Of a stretch of 64,000 nt of DNA, positions 1-9,846 are shown one piece after another (position 1 is the stretch's first letter; each line of letters starts with the position of its first letter). The stretch is from NCBI RefSeq assembly GCF_900155885.1, contig NZ_FTMB01000012.1:30906-94905 (forward strand). The letters are read 5' to 3'. Both the position numbers and the translations under genes were made by a program. The notes beneath the pieces were generated by a model. That model worked only from the letters and a program-made list of their open reading frames with translations, had not been told where the DNA came from and did not search any database. This DNA comes from Rhizobium sp. RU20A. Lineage in GTDB: Bacteria > Pseudomonadota > Alphaproteobacteria > Rhizobiales > Rhizobiaceae.

Positions 1-296
1 AGCGTTCTGCGCCACTTGGCCAGGCGTCAAAGCGTGCCCGACGTCTCCTCCCCATCGGGGAGAAGGTGCCGGCAGGCGGATAAGGGGGAGGCATGGCAGA
101 ACCTATGGATCGTGCCCTGCATGTTCGAATAGCGCAAACATCGTAGTCCTTTAGCTCCGCAAATCACGACGCCCCACGGCTTTCCCGCGCCTGTGCCACG
201 CTGACACGGCATCGGCCGAGATGTCCTGCACTCAACTAGGATCGGCGCCGGGTTTTCACAGATGGCAGCAATCGCTCTTTGCGCGCCGTGCCGACA
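1..296. other. Left-edge intergenic region
   Basis: No convincing gene is visible here. It lies downstream of the minus-strand ABC-F gene and contains a RIME-like palindromic repeat. Short open frames on both strands lack ribosome binding sites and recognisable protein content. Confidence 0.6.
44..92. repeat. RIME-like palindromic intergenic repeat
   Basis: The stretch combines a small hairpin (CTCCCC ATC GGGGAG) with the words GAAGGTGCCGGCAGGCGGAT and AAGGGGG. This wording is common in intergenic mosaic elements (RIME type) scattered through Rhizobiaceae chromosomes. The assignment rests on recognition of the motif; only one clear copy was noticed in this window. Confidence 0.5.
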
Positions 297-2120
<1,824 letters not shown>

Positions 2121-2123
2121 GGA

Positions 2124-2783
2124 TCAGGCTCCGCTAAAGTCTTGCGGGCGAGCGAGCAGAATGGCCCGACCGGCGTGAAGGGTGATCGTCACCGTGCCTT
2201 CGGCGACGTTGGAAATGGTGCGCGAGGAGCCGAAGGGCAGGTGGAAATCGGCAAGCGGATAGCGCGCACCCTCAATGGAGAGCCCATCGAGCGCGGTGAG
2301 GCCGAGGATGGAAAAGAGCGCGCCGGCGGGCAGGTCGATGGATTTTTCGCCCGGCAGGACCGGGTAGGCCTCTTCCTCGCCGGAGGTCATGGTGATGGCA
2401 AGGCCCTGTTCGGCGAGGCGGACGGCCAGCAGCAGATGCATGAAGGCATGGTCGCTGCGCTCGCCGCCCAGCGCGCCGGGCAGGAGGATGGAGCGCGCGC
2501 CGCGCGCCAAAGCCTCGCCGATGGCGATCTCACCATCCGTCTCGTTCTTGGCGGCCGGGTAGGGCATGCGCTGAACGCCGGGGAACGCGGCCAGAAGCTC
2601 GGCGGGCGTGGAATCAAAATCGCCGACCCAGAGTTCGGGCGTCAGGTCGAGCTGGGAAGCGTGGCGCATGCCACCATCGGCCGCGATGGTGCGGCGGCCG
2701 GCGACCATCGTCTTCAGGCGCTCTGTCTGCGTCAGCGTGCCGCCCATGAGCACGACGAAGGCGGTTTGATCGGGATCATCCAT
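2124..2783 (-). CDS. thiN: Thiamine pyrophosphokinase (thiamine diphosphokinase)
   Basis: A 219-residue enzyme that transfers pyrophosphate from ATP to thiamine to give the cofactor TPP. Family motifs are visible in order: AADGG (about 34-38), GDFDS (about 54-58), KNETDGEIA (about 79-87) and GGERSDH (about 104-110). An open frame extends further upstream, but the ATG at 2783 starts the homologous part; the extension would run into the regulatory region of thiB. The gene is divergent from the thiBPQ importer, so imported thiamine can be activated directly: a thiamine salvage module. The TPP riboswitch between them is oriented toward thiB only. Confidence 0.88.
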   Translation of the reverse strand: MDDPDQTAFVVLMGGTLTQTERLKTMVAGRRTIAADGGMRHASQLDLTPELWVGDFDSTPAELLAAFPGVQRMPYPAAKNETDGEIAIGEALARGARSILLPGALGGERSDHAFMHLLLAVRLAEQGLAITMTSGEEEAYPVLPGEKSIDLPAGALFSILGLTALDGLSIEGARYPLADFHLPFGSSRTISNVAEGTVTITLHAGRAILLARPQDFSGA

Positions 2784-2904
2784 GCGACAAGCCCATAACG
2801 CAGTCGCCGCCAAAACTGAACGCCTTGCCATCAAGAAATCGACAGGGACGGGCCTGTCACATTTCCCTTGAAAGCCCTTCGCCGGCCAAGTACCGTCACG
2901 ACGC

Positions 2905-3009
2905 TCTAACGGGGTGCTGGAACCTTTCCTTATCGAAGGGGTCCGGCTGAGAGGCGGCAAGCGCCAACCCGAAGAACCTGATCCGGTTAGCACCGGCGGA
3001 GGGATTAGA
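2905..3009 (+). promoter_or_regulatory. TPP riboswitch (THI box) upstream of thiB
   Basis: The sequence carries the conserved THI-box words: GGGGTGC (2911-2917), GGCTGAGA (2945-2952), and ACCCG followed by GAACCTGATC, CGGTTAGCACCGGCG and GAGGGAT up to about 3005. TCTAA at 2905-2909 can pair with TTAGA at 3005-3009 to close helix P1. It lies 51 bases before the thiB start, so TPP binding should repress expression of the thiamine importer. Whether it works by translation block or termination is not clear; no strong U-tract follows. Confidence 0.93.
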
Positions 3010-3060
3010 CGGCACATCCAGCGCCCTATTCCCGTTCAACACGATCACGAGGAGGCGCTG

Positions 3061-4083
3061 ATGCGCATGACATCGATTCTGTCCTATAGTTTTGCCAGTC
3101 TTGTCGCGGCGCTTGCCGCCGCTGTTTCGCCGGCTGTGGCGCAAGACAAGGTACTGACGGTCTACACCTACGAAAGCTTCACCAGCGAGTGGGGGCCGGG
3201 CGCCAAGGTGGCGGAAGCCTTCGAGAAGGGCTGCGCCTGCAAGGTGAATTATGTCGCGGTTGCCGATGGCGTGGAGCTTCTGACGCGGCTGAAGCTGGAG
3301 GGGGCCTCCGGCAAGGCGGATGTGGTGCTGGGGCTCGACACCAATCTCGTCGCCGAGGCCAAGGCGACCGGCCTGTTCGCACCCCATGCGATCGATACCT
3401 CGGCCGTCACCGTGCCCGGCGATTTCAAGGACGATGTCTTCGTGCCCTATGATTACGGCCACTTTGCCGTCGTCTACGAGACCGAGACGCTGAAGACGCC
3501 GCCGACGAGCCTGAAGGATCTGGTCGAGGGCGACCCGTCGCAGAAGATCGTGATCGAGGATCCCCGCACCTCGACGCCCGGCCTTGGCCTCGTTCTGTGG
3601 ATGAAGTCGGTCTATGGCGACAAGGCGGGCGAGGCCTGGGCGAAGCTCAAGGGGCGCGTGCTGACGGTGACGCCCGGCTGGTCGGAGGCCTACGGGCTCT
3701 TCACCAAGGGCGAGGCGCCGATGGTGCTGTCCTACACGACCTCGCCGGCCTACCACATGGTGGCCGAAAATACGGAACGCTATCAGGCCGCTTCCTTCTC
3801 CGAGGGGCATTACATCCAGATCGAGGTGGCCGGCGTGACGAAGGCGGCGCATGATCCGGAGCTTGCCCGCCAGTTCCTCGCCTTCATGACCGGGCCGGTC
3901 TTCCAGACGATCATCCCCACCACCAACTGGATGATGCCGGTGGGGAAGACGAGCGAGCCGCTGCCGGAGGCCTTCGGCAAGCTCGTGCAGCCGGCAAAGA
4001 CCTTCCTGATGGCGCCGGAAGAGGTCGCGGCCAACCGCAAGGCCTGGATCGACGAGTGGCTGGCCGCCATGAGCGCGAACTGA
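3061..4083 (+). CDS. thiB: Thiamine ABC transporter, periplasmic substrate-binding protein
   Basis: A 340-residue periplasmic protein that binds thiamine, TMP or TPP and delivers it to ThiP/ThiQ. The N-terminus is a Sec signal peptide with a hydrophobic core and an Ala-Val-Ala cleavage site just before [13 protein letters not shown]. The text [12 protein letters not shown] near the mature start and SPAYHM in the middle fit the ThiB branch of family-1 binding proteins. The ATG at 3061 was chosen because GAGGAGG lies just upstream and the signal peptide begins there; ATG 3067 is an alternative. It is first in thiBPQ and is controlled by the TPP riboswitch. Confidence 0.92.
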   Translation: MRMTSILSYSFASLVAALAAAVSPAVAQDKVLTVYTYESFTSEWGPGAKVAEAFEKGCACKVNYVAVADGVELLTRLKLEGASGKADVVLGLDTNLVAEAKATGLFAPHAIDTSAVTVPGDFKDDVFVPYDYGHFAVVYETETLKTPPTSLKDLVEGDPSQKIVIEDPRTSTPGLGLVLWMKSVYGDKAGEAWAKLKGRVLTVTPGWSEAYGLFTKGEAPMVLSYTTSPAYHMVAENTERYQAASFSEGHYIQIEVAGVTKAAHDPELARQFLAFMTGPVFQTIIPTTNWMMPVGKTSEPLPEAFGKLVQPAKTFLMAPEEVAANRKAWIDEWLAAMSAN

Positions 4084-4090
4084 TTAGCGG

Positions 4091-5722
4091 ATGTTCGCAC
4101 CGGCGCAAAGACGACGCATCATCGGCGGGGGCGCGGCATGGCTTGCCGCGCTCCTTGCCTTTGTCGGGGCCGCGGCCTTCGCCCTGTGGCAGGCCGCGCC
4201 TCCGGCGGCTGGAGAACCAGGGGCAGGTTTCGATGCCTATGTGCTGGGCGTGGCACGCTTCACGCTGTGGCAGGCGAGCCTTTCCACCGCGCTTTCCATT
4301 CTCCTCGCCATTCCAGTGGCGCGCGCGCTGGCGCGGCGGAGCGCATTTCCCGGCCGCATCTGGATCGTCAGGCTGATGGCGCTGCCGCTCGGCCTGCCAG
4401 CGTTGGTCGCGGCACTCGGCATTCTCGAGATCTGGGGCCGGCAGGGCGTCGTCAATGCCGGTCTTGCCGCGCTCGGCGTGGCGCAGCCCTTCAGCATCTA
4501 CGGGCTGCCGGGCATCCTCATCGCCCATGTGTTCTTCAATCTGCCGCTGGCGGCGCGGCTGATGCTGGCGGAACTGGAACGGTTGCCGGGCGAATACTGG
4601 CGGGTTTCGGCCAGTCTCGGCATGGGGCCGGGAAGCCTCTTCCGTTTCGTGGAGTGGCCGGCAATGCGCAGCGTGCTGCCGGGGGCCGCGGGGCTAATCT
4701 TCATTCTCTGCGCGACCAGTTTTACGCTCGTGCTGACGCTTGGCGGTGGACCGGCAGCTTCGACGCTGGAGGTGGCGATCTATCAGGCGCTGCGCTTCGA
4801 CTTCGATCCGCGCCGGGCGATGTTGATGTCGGCATTGCAAATCCTCTTCATGCTCGTCGTTCTCGCGGGCCTGCGGCTGATCGGTCCAGTTGCCGAAAGC
4901 GGGATGACCGGCGGCGGGGCGGTGCGGCGTTTCGACGGCCGGGGCGGCCTTTCGATTGTGGGCGACGGGCTGGCGATCGCGTTGGCTGTCGGCTTCGTGG
5001 CCGCGCCGCTTCTCGCCGTCGCTTCCTCCGGCCTTGCCGCCGATCTTCAGCGGCTGATCCGCGATCCGCTGGTGCATCAAGCCTTTATGACCAGTCTGGT
5101 GATCGCGGTCTCTTCGGCCTTGCTGTCGCTTTCCATGGCGATCCCTGTTCTCCGGGCGCGGCAGGGGATCGCTGCGAGCCGGCGTGTCTCAACGCCGCTT
5201 CAACTTCTCGCCGCGCTGTTGCGTGATGCGCCGTCAGTGGCATTGCTGGTGCCGCCGGTCGTGCTCGGCTCGGGCTGGTTCCTGCTGCTGCGCGGCTTCG
5301 GGAATGTTTCCGGTTTTGCCGGCCCGGTCGTCGTCGCCATCAATGCGCTGATGGCGCTGCCCTTCGTCTGCCGCGTGCTGGAGCCGGCGCTGGAGGCCTA
5401 TCAGGTGCGCACGGCCCGGCTCGTTGCCGCGCTCGGCATGGGCGGGCTGCCTGCCCTCAGGCTCGTGGTGCTGCCGGTACTGGCGCGTCCACTTCTGGCT
5501 GCGCTATCCTTTGCCATGGCGCTGTCGCTCGGCGATCTCGGCGCCGTCGCGCTGTTCGGATCTCAGGATTTCGTGACGCTGCCCTGGCTGCTTTTCAGCC
5601 GCATGGGGGCCTATCGCAGCGCGGATGCGGCGGGGCTGGCGCTCATTCTGGCGCTCCTATGCCTGCTGCTGACCATTGCGGGAGCCCCTCGGGCGCGCAA
5701 CCGGGAAAAGGAAGAGTCATGA
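4091..5722 (+). CDS. thiP: Thiamine ABC transporter, permease
   Basis: A 543-residue inner-membrane protein made of two fused permease domains, as usual for ThiP. Each half ends in an EAA-type loop that contacts the ATPase: EYWRVSASLGMGPGSLFRF in the first half and ARLVAALGMGGLPALRLVV in the second. About twelve hydrophobic segments can be read. It starts 7 bases after thiB and its stop codon overlaps the thiQ start (ATGA), so the three genes form a tight operon and are likely translationally coupled. Confidence 0.92.
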   Translation: MFAPAQRRRIIGGGAAWLAALLAFVGAAAFALWQAAPPAAGEPGAGFDAYVLGVARFTLWQASLSTALSILLAIPVARALARRSAFPGRIWIVRLMALPLGLPALVAALGILEIWGRQGVVNAGLAALGVAQPFSIYGLPGILIAHVFFNLPLAARLMLAELERLPGEYWRVSASLGMGPGSLFRFVEWPAMRSVLPGAAGLIFILCATSFTLVLTLGGGPAASTLEVAIYQALRFDFDPRRAMLMSALQILFMLVVLAGLRLIGPVAESGMTGGGAVRRFDGRGGLSIVGDGLAIALAVGFVAAPLLAVASSGLAADLQRLIRDPLVHQAFMTSLVIAVSSALLSLSMAIPVLRARQGIAASRRVSTPLQLLAALLRDAPSVALLVPPVVLGSGWFLLLRGFGNVSGFAGPVVVAINALMALPFVCRVLEPALEAYQVRTARLVAALGMGGLPALRLVVLPVLARPLLAALSFAMALSLGDLGAVALFGSQDFVTLPWLLFSRMGAYRSADAAGLALILALLCLLLTIAGAPRARNREKEES

Positions 5723-6384
5723 CCGCGACCGAGGAGGCAATTCGGCTGGAGGCGGTGCGCCTTGCCTTCGGCAGCGTGGAGATGCGCTTCGACGTCGGCT
5801 TCGCAGCCGGGCGGGTGACGGGCATTATCGGCCCCTCGGGTTCGGGAAAATCGACGCTTCTGCATCTGATCGCCGGCTTTGAAATGCCCGATAGCGGCGT
5901 CATCCGTCTTCTCGGGAGAGATGTGACGGCCGATGGGCCCGGCATGCGGCCGGTCTCGGTCATCTTCCAGGACAACAATCTCTTCGCTCACCTCGACGTC
6001 GCCACCAATGTCGGGCTCGGTATCGATCCCGCCCTGAAGCTCGATGCGGCAGGCCGCGCGGCGGTTGGTGATGCGCTCGCGAAAGTCGGCCTGCGCGGTT
6101 TCGAAAAGCGTCGACCGCCGACCCTTTCGGGCGGGGAGCGGCAGCGGGTGGCGCTGGCGCGGGCTTTGGTGCGCCGCCGGCCCATTCTTCTGCTCGACGA
6201 ACCCTTTGCGGCGCTTGATCCCGAAAGGCGCGCCGAGATGGGCGATCTCGTCACCGCGCTTCAGCGCGAGACCGGCATGACGGTCCTGCTTGTCACGCAT
6301 CAGCCGGACGATGTCGTGCGTCTGTGCGATGCGGTCGTGGAGATCGAGGCGGGGATGGTCCGCGCGGTTCGTACACTTCGCTGA
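5719..6384 (+). CDS. thiQ: Thiamine ABC transporter, ATP-binding protein
   Basis: A 221-residue ATPase that powers thiamine import with ThiP. Walker A is GPSGSGKST (38-46), the Q-loop region reads VIFQDNNLF, the ABC signature is LSGGERQRVALARAL and Walker B is ILLLDEPFAALDP, followed by an H-loop in VTHQPDD. The length is normal for ThiQ, which is shorter than most ABC ATPases. Start ATG 5719 overlaps the thiP stop by four bases. No transport gene follows; the operon appears to end here. Confidence 0.93.
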   Translation: MTATEEAIRLEAVRLAFGSVEMRFDVGFAAGRVTGIIGPSGSGKSTLLHLIAGFEMPDSGVIRLLGRDVTADGPGMRPVSVIFQDNNLFAHLDVATNVGLGIDPALKLDAAGRAAVGDALAKVGLRGFEKRRPPTLSGGERQRVALARALVRRRPILLLDEPFAALDPERRAEMGDLVTALQRETGMTVLLVTHQPDDVVRLCDAVVEIEAGMVRAVRTLR

Positions 6385-6465
6385 GCCATCTGCGCGCCGC
6401 TCGGGAACTTCCGGGCGTCGGTGCCGTTGGGAAGGCAGTTCCAGCAGCACAGCGAGGAGACCGCC

Positions 6466-6654
6466 ATGCCCCAGGGAGACAAATCCGCCTATACGGACAA
6501 GCAGAAGCGCAAGGCGAGCCATATCGCCGAAGGTTACGAAGAGCGCGGCGTTTCCAAGGACGAAGCCGAGGCCCGGGCCTGGGCGACCGTCAACCGGCAG
6601 GATGGCGGCGGAAAGAAGTCCGGTTCCGGGCGCATGAAGCCTTCGCAGCACTGA
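6466..6654 (+). CDS. Small conserved protein annotated in rhizobia as plasmid stabilization protein
   Basis: A 62-residue hydrophilic protein, MPQGDKSAYTDKQKRKASHI at its N-terminus and a Gly-Lys-Ser-rich C-terminus (GGGKKSGSGR). The pattern KQKRKA..I..GYE.RGV...EAEARAWATVN is recognisable in many rhizobial and proteobacterial genomes, where database records often call it plasmid stabilization protein; the true function is unknown. The ATG at 6466 follows CGAGGAGA. A loose ECF-like match (GGAAC at 6402, CGTT at 6425, spacer 18) lies upstream but is one base too long for the consensus. It sits at the head of a run of small proteins. Confidence 0.75.
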   Translation: MPQGDKSAYTDKQKRKASHIAEGYEERGVSKDEAEARAWATVNRQDGGGKKSGSGRMKPSQH

Positions 6655-6711
6655 GGGACGGCCACTTGGCGCCGTCTCAAGCCGACGCCAGGAATTTCAC
6701 GCGGACGTGGC

Positions 6712-6737
6712 GGAACCATTAGCCTTGATGACGCATT
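6712..6737 (+). promoter_or_regulatory. Candidate EcfG/RpoE2-type promoter for the 6806 gene
   Basis: GGAAC at 6712-6716 is followed after 17 bases by CATT at 6734-6737. The alphaproteobacterial general stress sigma factor recognises GGAAC-N16/17-CGTT; the -10 part here has one mismatch. It sits 69 bases before the start codon. Confidence 0.4.
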
Positions 6738-6805
6738 GCCTGTCGAGTGCGGCGAAAGGCGTTCCTGCCCTACCCGCCGCTTGAACCCCACGTGAGGAGA
6801 AGATC

Positions 6806-7153
6806 ATGGGTGCTCGAGATATCCGCATTCTTTCCGAAGGCGATGCACAGATCGTCGAGTTCATCGGCAACGGATCGGAGGTCGTTTCCGTACGCCTTTC
6901 ATCGCGGGCCGAGACCGACGAAGCCGCTATTTCGCAGGCACGCGACGTGATGCAGCGTCTTTCCAGCGAGCGCCAGGCGGCAAACGACCAGCATCGCGGC
7001 ACCCCGCGGGAAAGCCTTGAGGCCGAGCAGCGGCATCAGAGCCAAGCTGCTGCGTCCGGTGATCTCGACAAGGCTCTGAAAGACACGTTTCCCGCAAGCG
7101 ACCCGGTTTCGGCCGCGTCGGGAACGACGGGTGTCGACCACCGCCGCGTTTGA
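6806..7153 (+). CDS. Conserved hypothetical small protein
   Basis: A 115-residue soluble protein of unknown function. The first half is mixed alpha/beta (residues 1-50); the second half is hydrophilic and Gln/Ala/Ser-rich. The C-terminal words LDKALKDTFPASDPVS form a tail seen on many small rhizobial stress-type proteins (pattern DTFPASDPVS). The ATG at 6806 follows GAGGAGA. A strong bidirectional terminator follows, and a candidate ECF promoter precedes it, so a general stress role is a reasonable guess but not shown. Confidence 0.7.
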   Translation: MGARDIRILSEGDAQIVEFIGNGSEVVSVRLSSRAETDEAAISQARDVMQRLSSERQAANDQHRGTPRESLEAEQRHQSQAAASGDLDKALKDTFPASDPVSAASGTTGVDHRRV

Positions 7154-7173
7154 CGCGCTGCGTATTTCACGGC

Positions 7174-7211
7174 AAAAAGCGCGCTTTGGCCATGGCCGGG
7201 CGCGCTTTTTT
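7174..7211. terminator. Bidirectional rho-independent terminator
   Basis: AAAAAGCGCGC (7174-7184) pairs with GCGCGCTTTTT (7200-7210) around a loop that itself contains GGCCATGGCC. A- and T-runs flank both sides, so it can end transcription of the plus-strand gene at 6806 and the minus-strand gene at 7228. Confidence 0.85.
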
Positions 7212-7227
7212 GATCAATCAGTTGGTT

Positions 7228-7455
7228 TTAGAACCGGCCGTGCATAAGGCTCATGCCCGTCGCCAGTGCCGGAACGGCTAGGCGGCCACCGATATTGTGA
7301 GGGTGGTGCAGGTCCACCTGATGCGGGGCGGATACCGCCACGCTTGTGTCGTTGCGCGGCGCGCGCAGATCGGTCGCGTGGGTGCGGGCGGCCTTGGCCA
7401 TGGCAAGGCGCTTGCCCCGCCCATTGGTTCGAACGGGCTTGCGTCGAAGGATCAT
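7228..7455 (-). CDS. Hypothetical small protein
   Basis: A 75-residue basic protein with no recognised domain. The N-terminus is Arg/Lys-rich (MILRRKPVRTNGRGKRLAMA), and the rest contains many His and Ala residues. The ATG at 7455 is preceded on the minus strand by AGGGAGAG, a good ribosome binding site. It is convergent with the 6806 gene across a shared terminator and has a well-spaced ECF-type promoter candidate upstream. Function is unknown; that it is real is inferred from the binding site, terminator and promoter. Confidence 0.5.
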   Translation of the reverse strand: MILRRKPVRTNGRGKRLAMAKAARTHATDLRAPRNDTSVAVSAPHQVDLHHPHNIGGRLAVPALATGMSLMHGRF

Positions 7456-7490
7456 GGTACTCTCCCTTTTCCAGATCATGCCGCAAGGAA

Positions 7491-7515
7491 AACAAACGGC
7501 GGGCGAGATCGTTCC
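7491..7515 (-). promoter_or_regulatory. Candidate EcfG/RpoE2-type promoter for the 7228 gene
   Basis: On the minus strand GGAAC (7515-7511) is followed by exactly 16 bases and then TGTT (7494-7491), one mismatch from the GGAAC-N16-CGTT consensus. It lies 36 bases upstream of the start codon at 7455, a suitable distance for a promoter. Confidence 0.45.
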
Positions 7516-7540
7516 ATCGTGCCCGCCGCCAAGCGGCCTG

Positions 7541-7861
7541 TCAGGCGTCGAGCGTTTCGGTGGATTTCGGCGTCTTCGCCCTCCGGGATGCGGGTTTTGC
7601 AGCGGATGTCGTCTTATCCGATGTAGCGGGCTTGGCTTTCCGACGGACAGCGGGTTCCGCGGCGGGCTCTGCGTTTACCACGACCTTCGGCGCCGCGGGG
7701 GTCTTGCGCGGCGCGCGCGGGGTCTTGGCGGCGGCCTCAGCCGAAAGCACTTCGAGGCGCGCCATTTCCCAATGGCGTTGCTCTTCGCCATGCGGATGGC
7801 CCTCGGCCTCCCAGATGGCATAGGCACGGTTTCGAATGCGGCTTTCGAGGGTAACGTCCAT
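7541..7861 (-). CDS. DUF2934 domain-containing protein
   Basis: A 106-residue protein. Residues 1-40 carry the DUF2934 pattern (IRNRAYAIWEAEGHPHGEEQ then HWEMA), which is frequent in small stress-related proteins of rhizobia; its function is unknown. Residues 42-106 are a disordered, Ala/Lys/Pro-rich tail resembling histone-H1-like or other nucleic-acid-binding tails (repeated KTP, RRKAKP and RRAKTP). The ATG at 7861 begins directly at the domain. It lies upstream of the 7228 gene on the same strand, 85 bases away. Confidence 0.8.
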   Translation of the reverse strand: MDVTLESRIRNRAYAIWEAEGHPHGEEQRHWEMARLEVLSAEAAAKTPRAPRKTPAAPKVVVNAEPAAEPAVRRKAKPATSDKTTSAAKPASRRAKTPKSTETLDA

Positions 7862-8299
7862 TCATCGTCTCCATGTTGAACAGGCCGGACGCGGGCGTCC
7901 TGGTTTTCGCCTGGCAAATGATCGGCGGTGAGACGAGAAACGGACCGGATCGAATCGCGCGATCATCGGGCGTTGCCGACTGTAACAGCTTTTGACCGGC
8001 CGGCCACCCCCGGCGGCATCATGGAACGGTGCACGCCAGCGCCGGCCACAATTTGACCGTGCCGCCATGGGAGGCGGGACCAGAGGCGCGATATTTACCT
8101 TCAATCGTCTGGGGACGTCGGCTGATCCACTTTTCAGTCTGGTGCTCTAGCAAGGAGCGCATGAAATCGGATAGACCGAAATCATTGGCGCTGCGGGGTT
8201 TTCGCCCTATTTAAGCGACGCGGGATGCTGGACGTGGTTTTCGTTCAGCCGCACGCAACATCATGGGTGACCGCAGGGGCGGTCGGGTCGGATTGACGC
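7862..8299. other. Gene-free region before the M48 protease gene
   Basis: About 440 bases without a supported gene. It must hold the divergent promoters of the DUF2934 gene and of the protease operon. GC-rich segments such as CCGGCCGGCC near 8000 can form small hairpins, but no classical terminator or riboswitch is recognised. Confidence 0.5.
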
Positions 8300-9820
8300 A
8301 TGGCAAAGGGACTGGCTGGGCATCACAAAAGCGTATCGAACGGGGCGAGCGTCTGGGGGCGTCGCGTTGCGCGCGCGCTCGTGCTCTCCAGCGTTCTCGT
8401 GCTGTCCGGTTGCCAGTCGCTGCTGGAGCAGTCCTACGAGCCGAGCGTGTCGCCCTCGTCCAATCCGCAGATCGTCGACGAGGTGCAGAAGAACGATCCG
8501 CGTGCTGCGATGGGCGCGCGCGAACATCCGCGGATCGTGGCCAGCTATGGCGGCGAATACAAGGATGCCAAGACCGAACGCCTCGTGGCGCGCATTGCCG
8601 GCGCCCTGACAGCAGTGTCGGAAAATCCGCTGCAATCCTATCGCATCACCATTCTCAATTCACCCGCGATCAATGCCTTTGCGTTGCCCGGCGGCTATCT
8701 CTATGTGACGCGCGGTCTGCTGGCGCTTGCGAACGACGCCTCGGAAGTGGCCGCCGTGCTGTCGCACGAAATGGCGCATGTGACCGCCAATCACGGTATC
8801 GAGCGCCAGCAGCGCGAGGAGGCGGAGGTGATCGCCAGCCGCGTCGTCTCCGAAGTGCTCTCAAGCGATCTCGCCGGCAAGCAGGCGCTGGCGCGCGGCA
8901 AGTTGCGGCTCGCGGCCTTCTCGCGTCAGCAGGAGTTGCAGGCCGACGTGATCGGTGTGCGCATGCTGGGTGAAGCCGGCTACGACCCCTATGCCGCGGC
9001 GCGGTTCCTCGATTCCATGGCGGCCTACAGCCGCTTTTCGGCGGTCGATCCGGAATCGGACCAGAGCCTCGACTTCCTGTCCAGCCATCCGAGTGCGCCG
9101 CAGCGCGTGGACCTGGCGCGGCGCCACGCCCGTGCGTTCGGTCAGGAGGGGCAGGTGGGCGATCGCGGCCGTGACTATTATCTCGATGGCATCGACGGCC
9201 TGCTCTATGGCGACCGGCCGGAAGAGGGCTATGTGCGCGGGCAGACCTTCCTGCATGCCGGTCTTGGCATCCGCTTCGACGTGCCGGACGGTTTCCGGAT
9301 CGACAACAAGGCGGAAGCCGTGCTTGCCACGGGGCCGAACGATGTGGCGATCCGCTTTGACGGCGTCCCGGACACGCAGGGCCAGAGCCTATCCGCCTAC
9401 ATTGCGAGCGGATGGGTGACCGGCTTGCAGCCGGCCACGATCCGGGCCATCCGCGTCAACGGCCTTGAGGCCGCGACGGCGCGGGCCAGCGCCGACCGTT
9501 GGGATTTCGACGTGACGGTAGTTCGGCTCGGCCAGCGCATCTATCGCTTCCTGACGGCTGTGCCGAAGGGATCGCCGTCGCTGCAACCGACAGCCGATGC
9601 TTTGCGCATCTCCTTCCGGCAGATGACGCCGACCGAAGCTGCCTCGATCAAGCCGCTGCGCGTGCGCGTTCTGACGGCGGGGCCTGGCGATACGATCGCA
9701 ACGCTCGCTGCCCGGATGATGGGGACCGATCGCAAGCTTGATCTCTTCCGCCTCATCAATGCGATGACGCTCACCTCCGTCGTCAAGCCGGGCGACCGGG
9801 TGAAGATTATCGCCGAATAA
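8300..9820 (+). CDS. M48-family metalloprotease lipoprotein with C-terminal LysM domain
   Basis: A 506-residue protein with a lipoprotein signal peptide: hydrophobic stretch 25-36 and lipobox LSGC with the lipidated Cys at 38. The zinc site is HEMAH (156-160), and the third ligand is likely Glu212 in QELQAD, giving an M48 (BepA/LoiP-like) peptidase that works in the periplasm on misfolded envelope proteins. Residues about 320-440 form an uncharacterised domain, and the last 55 residues (TAGPGDTIATLAARM to VKPGDRVKII) read as a LysM peptidoglycan-binding motif. It starts 26 bases upstream of the MoxR gene and is probably cotranscribed with it. Confidence 0.88.
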   Translation: MAKGLAGHHKSVSNGASVWGRRVARALVLSSVLVLSGCQSLLEQSYEPSVSPSSNPQIVDEVQKNDPRAAMGAREHPRIVASYGGEYKDAKTERLVARIAGALTAVSENPLQSYRITILNSPAINAFALPGGYLYVTRGLLALANDASEVAAVLSHEMAHVTANHGIERQQREEAEVIASRVVSEVLSSDLAGKQALARGKLRLAAFSRQQELQADVIGVRMLGEAGYDPYAAARFLDSMAAYSRFSAVDPESDQSLDFLSSHPSAPQRVDLARRHARAFGQEGQVGDRGRDYYLDGIDGLLYGDRPEEGYVRGQTFLHAGLGIRFDVPDGFRIDNKAEAVLATGPNDVAIRFDGVPDTQGQSLSAYIASGWVTGLQPATIRAIRVNGLEAATARASADRWDFDVTVVRLGQRIYRFLTAVPKGSPSLQPTADALRISFRQMTPTEAASIKPLRVRVLTAGPGDTIATLAARMMGTDRKLDLFRLINAMTLTSVVKPGDRVKIIAE

Positions 9821-9846
9821 TTCGTCCAGCTTTGCCGGAGTGCCCC

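Noticed and set aside
6402..6428. GGAAC...CGTT before the 6466 gene as an EcfG promoter
   Set aside because: The spacer is 18 bases, one longer than the accepted 16-17, so it was not listed as a separate promoter.
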